A stretch of 64,000 nt of DNA from JABDIY01 sp963803845. Its GTDB lineage: Bacteria; Actinomycetota; Acidimicrobiia; Acidimicrobiales; SZUA-35. How positions within the stretch are numbered: the first letter of the stretch is position 1; each line of letters begins with the position of its first letter. The DNA is taken from NCBI GenBank assembly GCA_963803845.1, contig CAWDNZ010000004.1, forward strand, positions 496,001 through 560,000, read 5' to 3'. The translations under genes were made by a program, and so were the position numbers. Shown here one piece after another: positions 15,387-24,232 of the stretch. Below the pieces are notes generated by a model, which worked only from the letters and a program-made list of their open reading frames with translations, searched no databases and was not told where the DNA came from.

Positions 15387-17578
15387 GGTTGGCTTTCTTC
15401 CTGAGTGGCAGCAGGGGGCGAGGTAGTGGTTTGATCTGGCTCGGGCGGCAGAGCGGTGGTGGGTGGCGCGGTCACCGGCGGCGCATAGAGCGCCGGCCGG
15501 GGAATGGCGTTGGCGTAGCAAGGCCCTCCACAGTCGGCAGCCACGGCGGGTACGGGAGACCGCGGGTTGGCCACCGTCTCGGTTCTCGATGCCACCACCT
15601 CGGCGGGTGTTGCCACCCGGGCCGGGAGTTCCCGGGGCTCAGGGAACTCTTCGGGCTCGAAGTCGGCCAGAGCGGCGGTCATGATCTCGGAGAAGGCGAT
15701 GGCGGGATGACTTCCGCCCGTTACCTTGCCAACGCCATTGATGTTGTAGAGGCTGGCCAGTTTGTCCGCATGTCCCATCCAGATGGCCGTGGTGAGGTTG
15801 GGGTCATAACCAACGAACCAGGCAGCACGATACGCCTGCGCAGTTCCGGTCTTTCCGGCGATGAAGTGGTCCTCCACCGCAGCTCGCTTGCCTGTGCCGT
15901 CGGTGACCACACCCTGGAGAACATCGGTAAGGTTCTCCGCCACGGCCCGATCCAGGACGTTCTTTCCGGCCGGGGCAGAATGGTCCAGCAAAACATTGCC
16001 TTCATCGTCGGTGACTCGAAGAATCCCGGTGGGGGCAACGCGTATGCCGCCGTTGGCGAATGTTCCGTATGCCGATGCCATCTCCAGTGGAGAGGTCTCG
16101 GCGGCACCCAGTGCCAAACTGGCTCCGTACTCCGCCGTTGGATCCAAGCGGTCGAAACCAAGCTCGGATGCCAGGTCCACGGTGTCAGCCACCGACACGT
16201 CAAGTATGAGTTGGGCGAAGACGGTGTTCACCGACTTCCAGGTGGCCTCCCGCAGATCAATCCTGCCGCGATCCTTGTAATCATAGTTTTCGATCGTGCA
16301 CTGATTGCCAACACATCCCGGCACAACGTAGGACCCCGGAGCCCGATAAACCGTGTCTGGCCCCAGGCCTCGACTAAACGCTTCTGCCAAGACGATCGGT
16401 TTGAACGACGACCCCGGTTGGAATCCGGTGCTGCCGCCGATGGCGAGATTGACCTGACTGAAGTCGTAGTCACGGCCGCCCACCATCGCCAAAACGTGGC
16501 CGGTGGCATGATCGATCGTGACCGAAGCCATCTCCACCGGATACTCGGATGACCCCAGTCGGGTGGCGATGACGTCTTCTGCTACATCCTGGAGTGCGGG
16601 ATCGATGGTGGTCTCCACCCGGAGTCCGCCGCGGTACACCAGTTCGTCGCCGAAGCGCTCCAACAGATCGGCTTCCACCCAGTCGATGAAGAACGGATGG
16701 TCGGTAGCACCTTTGGCATCCAGCGGAGCGATCACGGTGACCGGACCCGACGGCGGATCGCCTCGCTCCACCAGCCAAAGCGTGCGGGCCGCTTCGATCT
16801 CGTAGGTTTCCTCATCCAGGTAGCCCTGGTCCAGCATGGATTGAAGGACAATCCGGCGGCGCTGATCGGCCGCCTCGACGTTGGAGCGAGGGCTCAGGCG
16901 AGACGGGGCCTGAATAATCCCCGCCAGCGTCGCGGCCTCGGAGATGTCCAGATCATTGACGGGTTTGGCGAAATACACCTCGGCGGCGGCGCCGATTCCG
17001 TAGGCGCCAGCGCCAAAGTAAGAGGTCTCCAGGTAGCGGAACAAGATGGTCTCCTTGCTCATGACCTGTTCCAACTCCGCGGCCAAGAGCGCTTCGCGAG
17101 CCTTGCGTTCAAACGTCTGATCGCGGGTGAGGTACACATTCTTCACGTACTGCTGGGTGATCGTAGATCCGCCCTGGGCGATGCCACCAGCCTCCAGGTT
17201 CACCCGGGCGGCGCGGGCCACACCCTCCAGATCAACGCCATCGTGTTCCCAGAAGCGCCGGTCCTCGATCGCTACCACGGCGTTCTTGAGCACCTTGGGG
17301 ATATCGGACTGCTTCACCTCCACCGTTTGCTCGAAGCCTCGAAGCAGACCGATCTCCGTGCCGTTGAAATCCACAATGACGGAGGGTTTGGCCACCAGAT
17401 CCGGGCGCTCCTGCGGCAGCTCCCCGGGAAGTGGCGCTTTCAACAATGTGAGCACGGCAACGATCGCCATGACCGGCGGTACGAGCAGCAGCGCCACAGC
17501 AAGCGCGATCCCGGAGTTGACCACGCCGAGAACCACCCCGGTCCCCCGACGCTCGATCTCCTGATTGGAGTTATCCAT
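15383..17578 (-). CDS. Class A penicillin-binding protein (glycosyltransferase/transpeptidase)
   Basis: 731 residues from ATG 17578, chosen because it overlaps the upstream stop (ATGGATAA); a GTG-side extension of 7 residues exists. A short cytoplasmic tail and membrane helix (ALAVALLLVPPVMAIVAVL) lead into a GT51 transglycosylase with E105 (VVAIEDRRFWEHDG), GGSTITQQYVKN and RKAREALLAAELE. The transpeptidase has Ser390 (GSSFKPIV), SVN (KSVNTVFAQL) and K576 (AGKTGTAQ). The tail has a Cys pair (DCGGPC) and a Pro/Thr-rich end. It polymerises and crosslinks peptidoglycan at the membrane. It sits between a beta-domain membrane protein and the pseudo-protease in one operon. Confidence 0.96.
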   Translation of the reverse strand: MDNSNQEIERRGTGVVLGVVNSGIALAVALLLVPPVMAIVAVLTLLKAPLPGELPQERPDLVAKPSVIVDFNGTEIGLLRGFEQTVEVKQSDIPKVLKNAVVAIEDRRFWEHDGVDLEGVARAARVNLEAGGIAQGGSTITQQYVKNVYLTRDQTFERKAREALLAAELEQVMSKETILFRYLETSYFGAGAYGIGAAAEVYFAKPVNDLDISEAATLAGIIQAPSRLSPRSNVEAADQRRRIVLQSMLDQGYLDEETYEIEAARTLWLVERGDPPSGPVTVIAPLDAKGATDHPFFIDWVEADLLERFGDELVYRGGLRVETTIDPALQDVAEDVIATRLGSSEYPVEMASVTIDHATGHVLAMVGGRDYDFSQVNLAIGGSTGFQPGSSFKPIVLAEAFSRGLGPDTVYRAPGSYVVPGCVGNQCTIENYDYKDRGRIDLREATWKSVNTVFAQLILDVSVADTVDLASELGFDRLDPTAEYGASLALGAAETSPLEMASAYGTFANGGIRVAPTGILRVTDDEGNVLLDHSAPAGKNVLDRAVAENLTDVLQGVVTDGTGKRAAVEDHFIAGKTGTAQAYRAAWFVGYDPNLTTAIWMGHADKLASLYNINGVGKVTGGSHPAIAFSEIMTAALADFEPEEFPEPRELPARVATPAEVVASRTETVANPRSPVPAVAADCGGPCYANAIPRPALYAPPVTAPPTTALPPEPDQTTTSPPAATQEESQP

Positions 17579-18497
17579 CACTTGACTCCGAACCGCCATC
17601 GGCGGGAGCTTCCTCTACTACCGGTGCGACGCAGGGTGGAAGCGTCAAAAGCGCCGTTTGGTCACCAGCCACAAACGCGACCGAGGCTCGACCGGGGGCT
17701 CCACACCGGATGAGGAACCGGGCCGCACCGCCGGCATCGGTGGAAACGACATTGGCGGACATCGTGGAAACGAGCGTGGAGAAGGTTGCCTGAACCGGCA
17801 CCGCGGCAACCGGCGCGAGCACGCTCCGACCGTCGCCGTCGACGGTTTGACGCCCAAGCGTCACGGCCACGACCGCATCACTCCCGAGCAGCAGTTCATC
17901 GGCGGCGACCAACTCGAAGACCAGCCCTTCTGGTGGTGTGGTGACGTCGAGGTTCAGCTCCCGGCCCTGGTTCTCACCGAGAAACAGCACGGCGGAACCA
18001 TTCGACGCTCGGAGGTTGGGCACAAGCGCCCGGACCCGATAACGGCCGCCGTGGATTCCAGAGGCGGTCCAGCTCCCATCGGCGTCCACCCCAACGGTCC
18101 AGTCACTGCTGCCGCCATCGGTGATTCGGGTGAGGCGAACCTGACCGACGTCATCGGGGCCGAGTCCTCGGACGTAGCCGGACAGACGAGCGTCGCCGCC
18201 CCGGACCACCGGGTTGGTTACAACCGGGTCCGGAACCGCAAGCCGAGCGAGTGCGATGTTGCCCGTGTCTGGCGCCGGAGCGAGTTCGAATACCGCTTCA
18301 TCCGACGGTGGAATGGTTGCCGAGGAGAACGTCAGGGGTTCCAGCGTCAGAGCCTGAACGGCCCGTTCGTCGGTGTAGGCCGAGGTGACGAGTGCGGAAT
18401 TGGTCCACATCCAACCCAGGCCAACGGCGAGGGCAAGCGCACCAACAAATTTGGCAGCGAGGAACCAATCCCAGAACATATAGATCTTTCGGCCCAC
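17571..18497 (-). CDS. Single-pass membrane protein with extracytoplasmic beta-sandwich domains
   Basis: 308 residues. One N-terminal membrane helix (FVGALALAVGLGWMWT) is followed by an extracytoplasmic part with a carboxypeptidase-regulatory-like fold (LSGYVRGL, VRLTRITDG, DADGSWTASGIHGGRYRVRA). A second beta-rich domain follows, with two Cys near the end (IRCGAPGRA and LPPCVAP). The GTG start lies within the palindrome GCCCACGTGGGC (18492-18503); an ATG at 18479 is an alternative. The stop overlaps the PBP start, so it is the first gene of a three-gene envelope operon. No enzymatic motif is seen; a structural or adaptor role for the PBP is inferred. Confidence 0.72.
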   Translation of the reverse strand: MGRKIYMFWDWFLAAKFVGALALAVGLGWMWTNSALVTSAYTDERAVQALTLEPLTFSSATIPPSDEAVFELAPAPDTGNIALARLAVPDPVVTNPVVRGGDARLSGYVRGLGPDDVGQVRLTRITDGGSSDWTVGVDADGSWTASGIHGGRYRVRALVPNLRASNGSAVLFLGENQGRELNLDVTTPPEGLVFELVAADELLLGSDAVVAVTLGRQTVDGDGRSVLAPVAAVPVQATFSTLVSTMSANVVSTDAGGAARFLIRCGAPGRASVAFVAGDQTALLTLPPCVAPVVEEAPADGGSESSDG

Positions 18498-18526
18498 GTG
18501 GGCTCAGTGTGAGCCACTCCAAAACG

Positions 18527-18563
18527 ACCAGAGCACCAGGGCGATCAGCCCCGGCGCTCTGGT
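18527..18563 (-). terminator. Terminator of the ferredoxin gene
   Basis: On the minus strand ACCAGAGC...GCTCTGGT forms an 8-bp outer stem with additional GC pairs inside (CC/GG and GGGG/CCCT-type), followed by CGTTTT. It lies 55 bp after the ferredoxin stop and 30 bp before the next minus-strand start, separating ferredoxin from the envelope operon. Confidence 0.72.
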
Positions 18564-18617
18564 AACGAACACAGATATTCCGTCACTGGCCCCTCAAGCG
18601 GACCAGCGGCCGCGAAC

Positions 18618-18887
18618 TTAGCCGTCAACCTCGATAAAGATGCACTCGCCCGGACATTCTTCGGCGGATTCGATCACACCTTCCAGGCCACCTTCGGGCA
18701 CGCGTGCCATACCTTCAACGCCGGCCGGGTGGGACGTTCCGTCGAAGAGTTTCTCTTCACCGAAGTTACTGGCGGATTCCTTTACGTAATACAGACCGTC
18801 GTCCATACCGAAAAAAACGTCGGGGGCGATCTCTGCACACAGGCCGTCGCCCGTGCAAAGATCCTGATCAATCCATACTTTGACCAT
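18618..18887 (-). CDS. Small ferredoxin (actinobacterial 3Fe-4S type)
   Basis: 89 residues. Cluster ligands are in DLCTGDGLCAEIAP and AEECPGECIFIE, the spacing of small monocluster ferredoxins that serve cytochrome P450s and other oxygenases in actinobacteria. An insert of about 20 residues between the halves (FGEEKLFDGTSHPAG) is longer than usual. It is acidic and cytoplasmic. No P450 or reductase is in the window, so its partner is elsewhere. It is monocistronic, with its own terminator. Confidence 0.9.
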   Translation of the reverse strand: MVKVWIDQDLCTGDGLCAEIAPDVFFGMDDGLYYVKESASNFGEEKLFDGTSHPAGVEGMARVPEGGLEGVIESAEECPGECIFIEVDG

Positions 18888-18985
18888 GAAAGCTACCTCA
18901 TCTCGCTGCCAGGCCTCTTGCCCGGAACAGTCCCACCAGTCTAGCCGCCAAACCGGCCGGTCATTGAACCCGCCATACTGGGGGC

Positions 18986-20404
18986 GTGCAGCAGCAACTC
19001 ACTGACATGGAAGCGATGATGTGGGCGTTGGAGTCGAACCCCAACCTCGCCTCAACGATGGGCTCGCTCATGATCCTCGAACGGCCGCCGGATCCGGAGT
19101 GGGTCCACGCTTCGTGGAGCAAGGCGGTAGCGGCCGTTCCACGGCTTCGCCTGCGGGTAGAGGGGTCCTCTCTCGGCCTGGGCTCGGCCCATTGGATCCT
19201 CGACACCACATTCGACCTTGGCCATCACGTCCGCTTCATGCGGCTTCCCGCCAGGGCCTCGTATCAAGATTTAGCCGACGCGGCCGTCCAGTGGATCAAC
19301 GATCCATTCGACCGCAGCCGCCCGCTATGGGAGTGTCTGATCCTCTCCGGTCTCCCCGGCGGGAAAGGAGCGTTGATCTCCAAGCTCCACCATTCGATCG
19401 CCGATGGCCTCGGAGCACTCGAGATGGCCGGAGAGATCTACGACTTTGGCGTGGTGGGCACAAAGCCCAAGCCGCGCGACCTCAACCAGCTCATCGCCGA
19501 ATTGATCGCAGAAGAGGAAGTGGCCGCCGTCGCCACCAAGTCCGGCGATTCCAGTCGTGACGATGACAACCAAGAATCCAGCGCACGCAACATCCTGGGG
19601 CGCGTCGGGAGCGTGGCGTCGCTCCTAGCCGATCGCCACCGGATCACCGCGGCCGGCAACGACGCTGTGAATGCCGCTCGGGCGGTGGCCAATCAATTTC
19701 CTGGTCTCGGAGGTCATTCCGGTTCGCCGCTCTGGGCCGAGCGGTCCCGGAACCGCCGCCTGGAGTGGTTGGAGATTCCGCTCGATCAACTCAAAAAGGC
19801 GGCGAGAACTCGCGAGGTCCGACTGAATGACATCTTCGTTGCTGCGTCGGCCGAGGGGGTCCTCCGCTATCACGACGAGTTCGCAGTGCAGCTACCGGAG
19901 ATCTCCTCCACGGTGGTGGTCAGCACTCGCCGAGATGGCGACGACCCCACCGTAAATGCGTTCACCCCCGCCAGCATTTCGCTGCCTGGCCACGGCGTAG
20001 AAACCGAGGAACGGGTGGCATACATCAATTCGGAGATCCAATTGCGAAGAGATGCGTTGCGCTCGCACCGGGACCTCCTTGGCTCGGTGAGTGGTTTGGC
20101 CGCAGCATTGCCGAGCAATTTGTCCGCCAGCCTCACCATGGACCAAGCACGACGGGTGGATCTTGCCACCAGCAACGTCCCGGGACCGCCGCTACCGGCG
20201 TTCTTCGGGGGACAACTGATCCAGCGGTGGATTCCGGTTGGACCGGTGGCGGGAACGGCACTGAACGTAACGCTGATGTCGTACAACAGTTCCTGCTTCG
20301 TGGGCATGCACATCGATCCGGCCGCCGTTGCCGAAACCAAACTCTTCAAGAATTGCCTGCGGGCCGGGTTCGGGGATCTTGGTGTCCGTGCGCGCATACG
20401 GTGA
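18986..20404 (+). CDS. Wax ester synthase / diacylglycerol acyltransferase (WS/DGAT)
   Basis: 472 residues from GTG 18986. The active-site motif HHxxxDG is present as HHSIADG (H135-G141). Other family marks are PLWECLI, the C-terminal SNVPGPP and the LNVTLMSYNSSCFVGMHID segment. These enzymes esterify acyl-CoA with diacylglycerol or long-chain alcohols at the inner membrane to make storage lipid. The region from about residue 185 to 205 is a polar insert. It reads alone, 61 bp before the S9 peptidase. Confidence 0.93.
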   Translation: MQQQLTDMEAMMWALESNPNLASTMGSLMILERPPDPEWVHASWSKAVAAVPRLRLRVEGSSLGLGSAHWILDTTFDLGHHVRFMRLPARASYQDLADAAVQWINDPFDRSRPLWECLILSGLPGGKGALISKLHHSIADGLGALEMAGEIYDFGVVGTKPKPRDLNQLIAELIAEEEVAAVATKSGDSSRDDDNQESSARNILGRVGSVASLLADRHRITAAGNDAVNAARAVANQFPGLGGHSGSPLWAERSRNRRLEWLEIPLDQLKKAARTREVRLNDIFVAASAEGVLRYHDEFAVQLPEISSTVVVSTRRDGDDPTVNAFTPASISLPGHGVETEERVAYINSEIQLRRDALRSHRDLLGSVSGLAAALPSNLSASLTMDQARRVDLATSNVPGPPLPAFFGGQLIQRWIPVGPVAGTALNVTLMSYNSSCFVGMHIDPAAVAETKLFKNCLRAGFGDLGVRARIR

Positions 20405-20465
20405 ACTGCCCACCACCGAGGTCGATCAAGGCGCACTTAGCCTGATAGTTCGCTAGGTTCTGCCA

Positions 20466-22625
20466 GTGATGGGTAGAGACACGACTCTTGTGCGCGGGTT
20501 CCCGCTGGCGTATGCCCAGACCCAACGTTTTACGTTAGGGACACCCCGGTCTCTCACCGTCGTCGACGAAGGTCGGATGGTCGCCTTTTTGCGCTCCGTC
20601 GACGGGACCACCCCATCACTGTCACTCTGGGTACTGGATTTGAGCGGCGGCACCGAACGATTGGTCGTCGACCCGGTGACGCTGGCCGCTGTTGGAGATC
20701 AACCATCCGCGGAGGAGCGGGCTCGCAGAGAACGAGCCCGGGAATCCGCCAAAGGGATCGTTCAGTTCTCCGTTGCGAAGTCTCAACCCTGGGCGTCGTT
20801 CATCTTGGCTGGCGAGGTGTACGTTGCTGATCTCCGTTCTGGTCGCACACGCAAAGTCGCAACTGCAACACCAGCCTTCGACGCCCGGCTTTCGCCCTCC
20901 GGTGCTCACATCGCCTACACCGTCGGGTCCAGCCTTCGGGTGGTCACCCTGGGAAGCGATCCCAGCTCCGACCTAGACCAACAGCTCTCCCCAGACGAAT
21001 CCACGCCCACCGTGTCCTGGGGCCAAGCTGAGTTCGTGGCCGCCGAGGAGATGAATCGCACCCGGGGATTCTGGTGGTCGCCGCAAAGTGACGCTCTTCT
21101 GGCCACTCGGGTGGATGTGAGTTCTGTCACGGAGTGGCACATCGCTGACCCGGCCTCGCCGGCCACAAGGCCCACAATCATCCGATACCCCGCCGCCGGT
21201 TCGCAGAATGCGGCCGTCTCACTGCACCTTCTGCCGTTGAATGGCCTTCCAGCCCAACCGATCCATTGGGCCGGCGATGCCGAGGGAGAGATGGAGTACC
21301 TGTCCGATGTTGTCTGGACCGACGGAAATCCACTGCTCGTTCGACAATCGCGCGACCAACGGGTGACTTCGATCGTCTCTGTAGCGATGGAGACCTTAAC
21401 GATTTCTGAGTTGCGTCGGATCACCGATGCGCACTGGACAGACCTGCACCCAGGGTCGCCCAACATCTTCGACAACTCGTTGTACACGATCGAGGATCTA
21501 CCCGACCGACGGGCGTTGTGTATCGACGGGAGACCAGTCACGGAGCCATCGCTCAACGTTCGCTCGATCGTGGACGTCGACATCGACGGGGCATTGATCA
21601 CGGCCTCCACCGACTCCACAGAAGTCCACGTATTCCTGGTACCCGCCGACGGGTGGGCCCCTAAGCAATGGAGTTCCGATCCAGGGGTTCACAGCGCTGT
21701 CCGGTCGCATGGCACAACCGTGGTCGCCTCGGCAACGCCGAGCTCCCCGGTGACCTCGTTCCATGCCTCTTCGTCGCGGCTGCCAGCGGAGACCCCCACA
21801 TTGCAGATTCGCAACTACTGCGAGGATCCGTGGCTGCGGGCCGAGCCCACCTTCCTTCGCCTTGGTGACCGGGACCTTGCTGCTGCGGTCTTCTTTCCAT
21901 CCGATCACGACGGTGTGGCGCCACTCCCTGTCCTCCTCGATCCCTACGGCGGCCCGCACGCCCAGCGAGTCCTCAAGACCCACAATCCCCATCTCGTGTC
22001 TCGATGGTTCGCCGAGCAGGGATATGCCGTGCTCGTCACCGATGGCCGCGGGACTCCGGGCCGAGGGCCCGCATTCGAGCGAGAGGTCTGGGGGGATGTG
22101 GCGGCGCCCGTTCTCGAGGATCAGATCGCCGCTCTCGATGCGGCTGCCGCGTTGTATCCATTCATGGATCTCTCCCGGGTGGGTATTCGAGGCTGGTCAT
22201 TCGGGGGCTACCTGGCGGCGCTCGCAGTTCTTCGAGCTCCCGACCGAATCCATGCGGCGGTAGCCGGTGCGCCGGTCACGGACTGGGCGCTCTACGACAC
22301 CCATTACACCGAGCGCTACCTGGGTCATCCCGATGATCAGCCTGATCACTACGCCCGAACCAACCTGATCAACGATGCTGCGAAACTGAGTCGGCCCCTG
22401 CTCTTGATTCACGGGTTGGCGGATGACAACGTCGTTGTGGCCCACACCCTGCAACTCTCCAGCGCTCTGCTGGCTAGTGGTCGTAGCCATCAGGTCCTCC
22501 CGCTCAGCGGCGTGACTCACATGACGCCGCAAGCGGTGGTGTCGCAGAACCTTCTCACTCTCCAATCCGACTTCCTCCATCAACACCTGATCGGTGCCCC
22601 AGCCATGATCAGTGCGCAGCCATGA
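20466..22625 (+). CDS. S9 prolyl oligopeptidase family peptidase (DPP-IV-like)
   Basis: 719 residues from GTG 20466; ATG 20469 is directly adjacent in frame. An N-terminal beta-propeller of about 450 residues is followed by an alpha/beta hydrolase. The nucleophile is in GIRGWSFGGYLAAL (Ser about residue 578), the acid in IHGLADDNVVVAHT, and His in SGVTHMTP. The oxyanion region LLDPYGGPHAQRV is also typical. The propeller has EEMNRTRGFWWSPQSDALL, matching the DPP-IV Glu motif that binds the peptide N-terminus. No signal peptide is visible, so it is probably cytosolic and cleaves dipeptides from short peptides. Confidence 0.93.
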   Translation: MMGRDTTLVRGFPLAYAQTQRFTLGTPRSLTVVDEGRMVAFLRSVDGTTPSLSLWVLDLSGGTERLVVDPVTLAAVGDQPSAEERARRERARESAKGIVQFSVAKSQPWASFILAGEVYVADLRSGRTRKVATATPAFDARLSPSGAHIAYTVGSSLRVVTLGSDPSSDLDQQLSPDESTPTVSWGQAEFVAAEEMNRTRGFWWSPQSDALLATRVDVSSVTEWHIADPASPATRPTIIRYPAAGSQNAAVSLHLLPLNGLPAQPIHWAGDAEGEMEYLSDVVWTDGNPLLVRQSRDQRVTSIVSVAMETLTISELRRITDAHWTDLHPGSPNIFDNSLYTIEDLPDRRALCIDGRPVTEPSLNVRSIVDVDIDGALITASTDSTEVHVFLVPADGWAPKQWSSDPGVHSAVRSHGTTVVASATPSSPVTSFHASSSRLPAETPTLQIRNYCEDPWLRAEPTFLRLGDRDLAAAVFFPSDHDGVAPLPVLLDPYGGPHAQRVLKTHNPHLVSRWFAEQGYAVLVTDGRGTPGRGPAFEREVWGDVAAPVLEDQIAALDAAAALYPFMDLSRVGIRGWSFGGYLAALAVLRAPDRIHAAVAGAPVTDWALYDTHYTERYLGHPDDQPDHYARTNLINDAAKLSRPLLLIHGLADDNVVVAHTLQLSSALLASGRSHQVLPLSGVTHMTPQAVVSQNLLTLQSDFLHQHLIGAPAMISAQP

Positions 22626-22638
22626 TCGGCGTGGCGTT

Positions 22639-23784
22639 GTGACCGACAACATTTACGACCTCGCTCCCGATCTGGCCTCGCTCGGATGGACAACGCGCCT
22701 GGACAAGTGGGCCGATCGAAACGGGGCAGAACTCAGAGGCCGAGTGGCCCGCACCCATCGCGGAACCTGCGTCGTATTCGTAGGCGACCAGAAAGCCGTC
22801 ACCGCAACGTCGGCCTCCATCCGGTCCCGAACTGGATTGGCTCCGGCCACTGGCGACTTCGTAGCAATTCGGTCCGACGAGGAAAACGACGGTGAATACA
22901 TCGTTTCCGCCATTGCCGACCGCAAGACGGCCCTCGTGCGGCGAGCGCCCGGCCGCGTTCCCGAACCTCAAGTCCTGGCGGCCAACATCGACGACGTATT
23001 CGTGATGCAGGGCATGGACCGCCCGGTGAACTTTCCACGTTTGGAGCGGCTTCTCGTGATCGCTTGGGAGAGCGGGGCCGAACCGGTGGTACTGCTCACC
23101 AAGGCAGATCAGGTTGCGGACCCCGATGGTGCAGTGAGTGCGATCCAGGTGATCGCCCCCGGCGTGGAATGCCTCGCAATCTCCACTCACAGCGGCCGGA
23201 ATATCGAAGCGGTGGAGAAGCGGATTCGCGGCAAACGAAGCGTCGCCCTCATCGGTCTTTCCGGCATCGGCAAATCAACGCTGGTCAACGCTCTCTCCGG
23301 AGGCGAGGTGCAACGCACCGGTCAGGTACGGGCCGTGGACCGTCGCGGCCGGCACACCACCGTGACTCGAGACCTGATCCCGCTTCCCGGCGGTGGCATT
23401 GTGGTCGACACACCCGGTATCCGGGAAATTGCGCTGTGGAATGCTCGCACCGGGCTCGCCAAGGCGTTCCCGCTGATCACCCAGGCCGCTCCGATGTGCA
23501 AGTTCACCGACTGCACCCATCATCGCGAGCCCGACTGCGCCGTTCGCCGCCTGGTCCGCGATCGCCAGATCTCTCGCCGGCGGGTGGAGCACTACCTCAA
23601 ACTCACCGCAGAACTGGATGTCCAGGACGAGCAATTGCTGGAGTTCGAGCGGCGTTCCGAATCGCGGGCAAAAGTCAGTGCCGAGGAGCGATCCGAACGG
23701 ACCGTCCAGCGCCACGGCCAACGCAATGGGTCGAAAAAGGGAAGCAACCGACAGAAGTCGGGCCGCCGGCGCAAGGGGCGTTAG
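22639..23784 (+). CDS. rsgA: Ribosome small subunit-dependent GTPase A
   Basis: 381 residues from GTG 22639; the frame extends to GTG 22612, which would overlap the S9 gene. An OB-fold lies at the N-terminus. The circularly permuted GTPase follows with G4 LLTKADQV, then G1 GLSGIGKSTLVNAL, switch region GRHTTVTRDL and G3 VDTPGIRE. A zinc-binding C-terminus has CKFTDCTHHREPDC. The tail is very basic (KGSNRQKSGRRRKGR). It acts in late 30S subunit maturation. It probably shares a transcript with the S9 gene. Confidence 0.96.
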   Translation: MTDNIYDLAPDLASLGWTTRLDKWADRNGAELRGRVARTHRGTCVVFVGDQKAVTATSASIRSRTGLAPATGDFVAIRSDEENDGEYIVSAIADRKTALVRRAPGRVPEPQVLAANIDDVFVMQGMDRPVNFPRLERLLVIAWESGAEPVVLLTKADQVADPDGAVSAIQVIAPGVECLAISTHSGRNIEAVEKRIRGKRSVALIGLSGIGKSTLVNALSGGEVQRTGQVRAVDRRGRHTTVTRDLIPLPGGGIVVDTPGIREIALWNARTGLAKAFPLITQAAPMCKFTDCTHHREPDCAVRRLVRDRQISRRRVEHYLKLTAELDVQDEQLLEFERRSESRAKVSAEERSERTVQRHGQRNGSKKGSNRQKSGRRRKGR

Positions 23785-23808
23785 CGGACCTGCAACACTA
23801 GAACCCAT

Positions 23809-24225
23809 ATGTTCATGTGTTCCAAGAAGCTCAGGGCCTCCGGGGTCGTAACCGCCATTGCGTTCACGTTGGCACTGACCGCGTGTGGCCGAACCGAACC
23901 CGTGGCGTCAGGCGACACAACCACCACGACGCTCCCGGCCCAATCCGCCCCCTCCACTGGCAGCACGGCCCCCACCACGGCAGCACCGCAACCCAGCAGC
24001 TATGTCATTCAGCCGGGCGATTCCCTGGGGGCAATTGCCGCTGCGTTCGGGATCAGCCAAGAGGTTCTGATCGAGTTCAACAACTTGGCCGACCCGAATC
24101 GGATCGCCGCCGGGCAACAACTGCTGATTCCGCCGGGAGCAACCAGCACCACCACCACGCCAACTACGGCTGCGCCACCACCTCCCGAACCTGACCCGGC
24201 GGCCGAAACAACCGTGGCCGGCTAG
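23809..24225 (+). CDS. LysM-domain lipoprotein
   Basis: 138 residues. The signal peptide with lipobox (FTLALTAC, Cys about residue 26) predicts diacylglyceryl anchoring outside the membrane. A Thr/Pro/Ser-rich spacer follows, then one LysM domain (YVIQPGDSLGAIAAAFGISQ to AGQQLLIPP) and another Thr/Pro tail. It should bind peptidoglycan or similar glycan. It lies 24 nt after rsgA and converges on the cyclase gene with only 7 nt between the stops. Confidence 0.93.
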   Translation: MFMCSKKLRASGVVTAIAFTLALTACGRTEPVASGDTTTTTLPAQSAPSTGSTAPTTAAPQPSSYVIQPGDSLGAIAAAFGISQEVLIEFNNLADPNRIAAGQQLLIPPGATSTTTTPTTAAPPPPEPDPAAETTVAG

Positions 24226-24232
24226 TCGCAAC

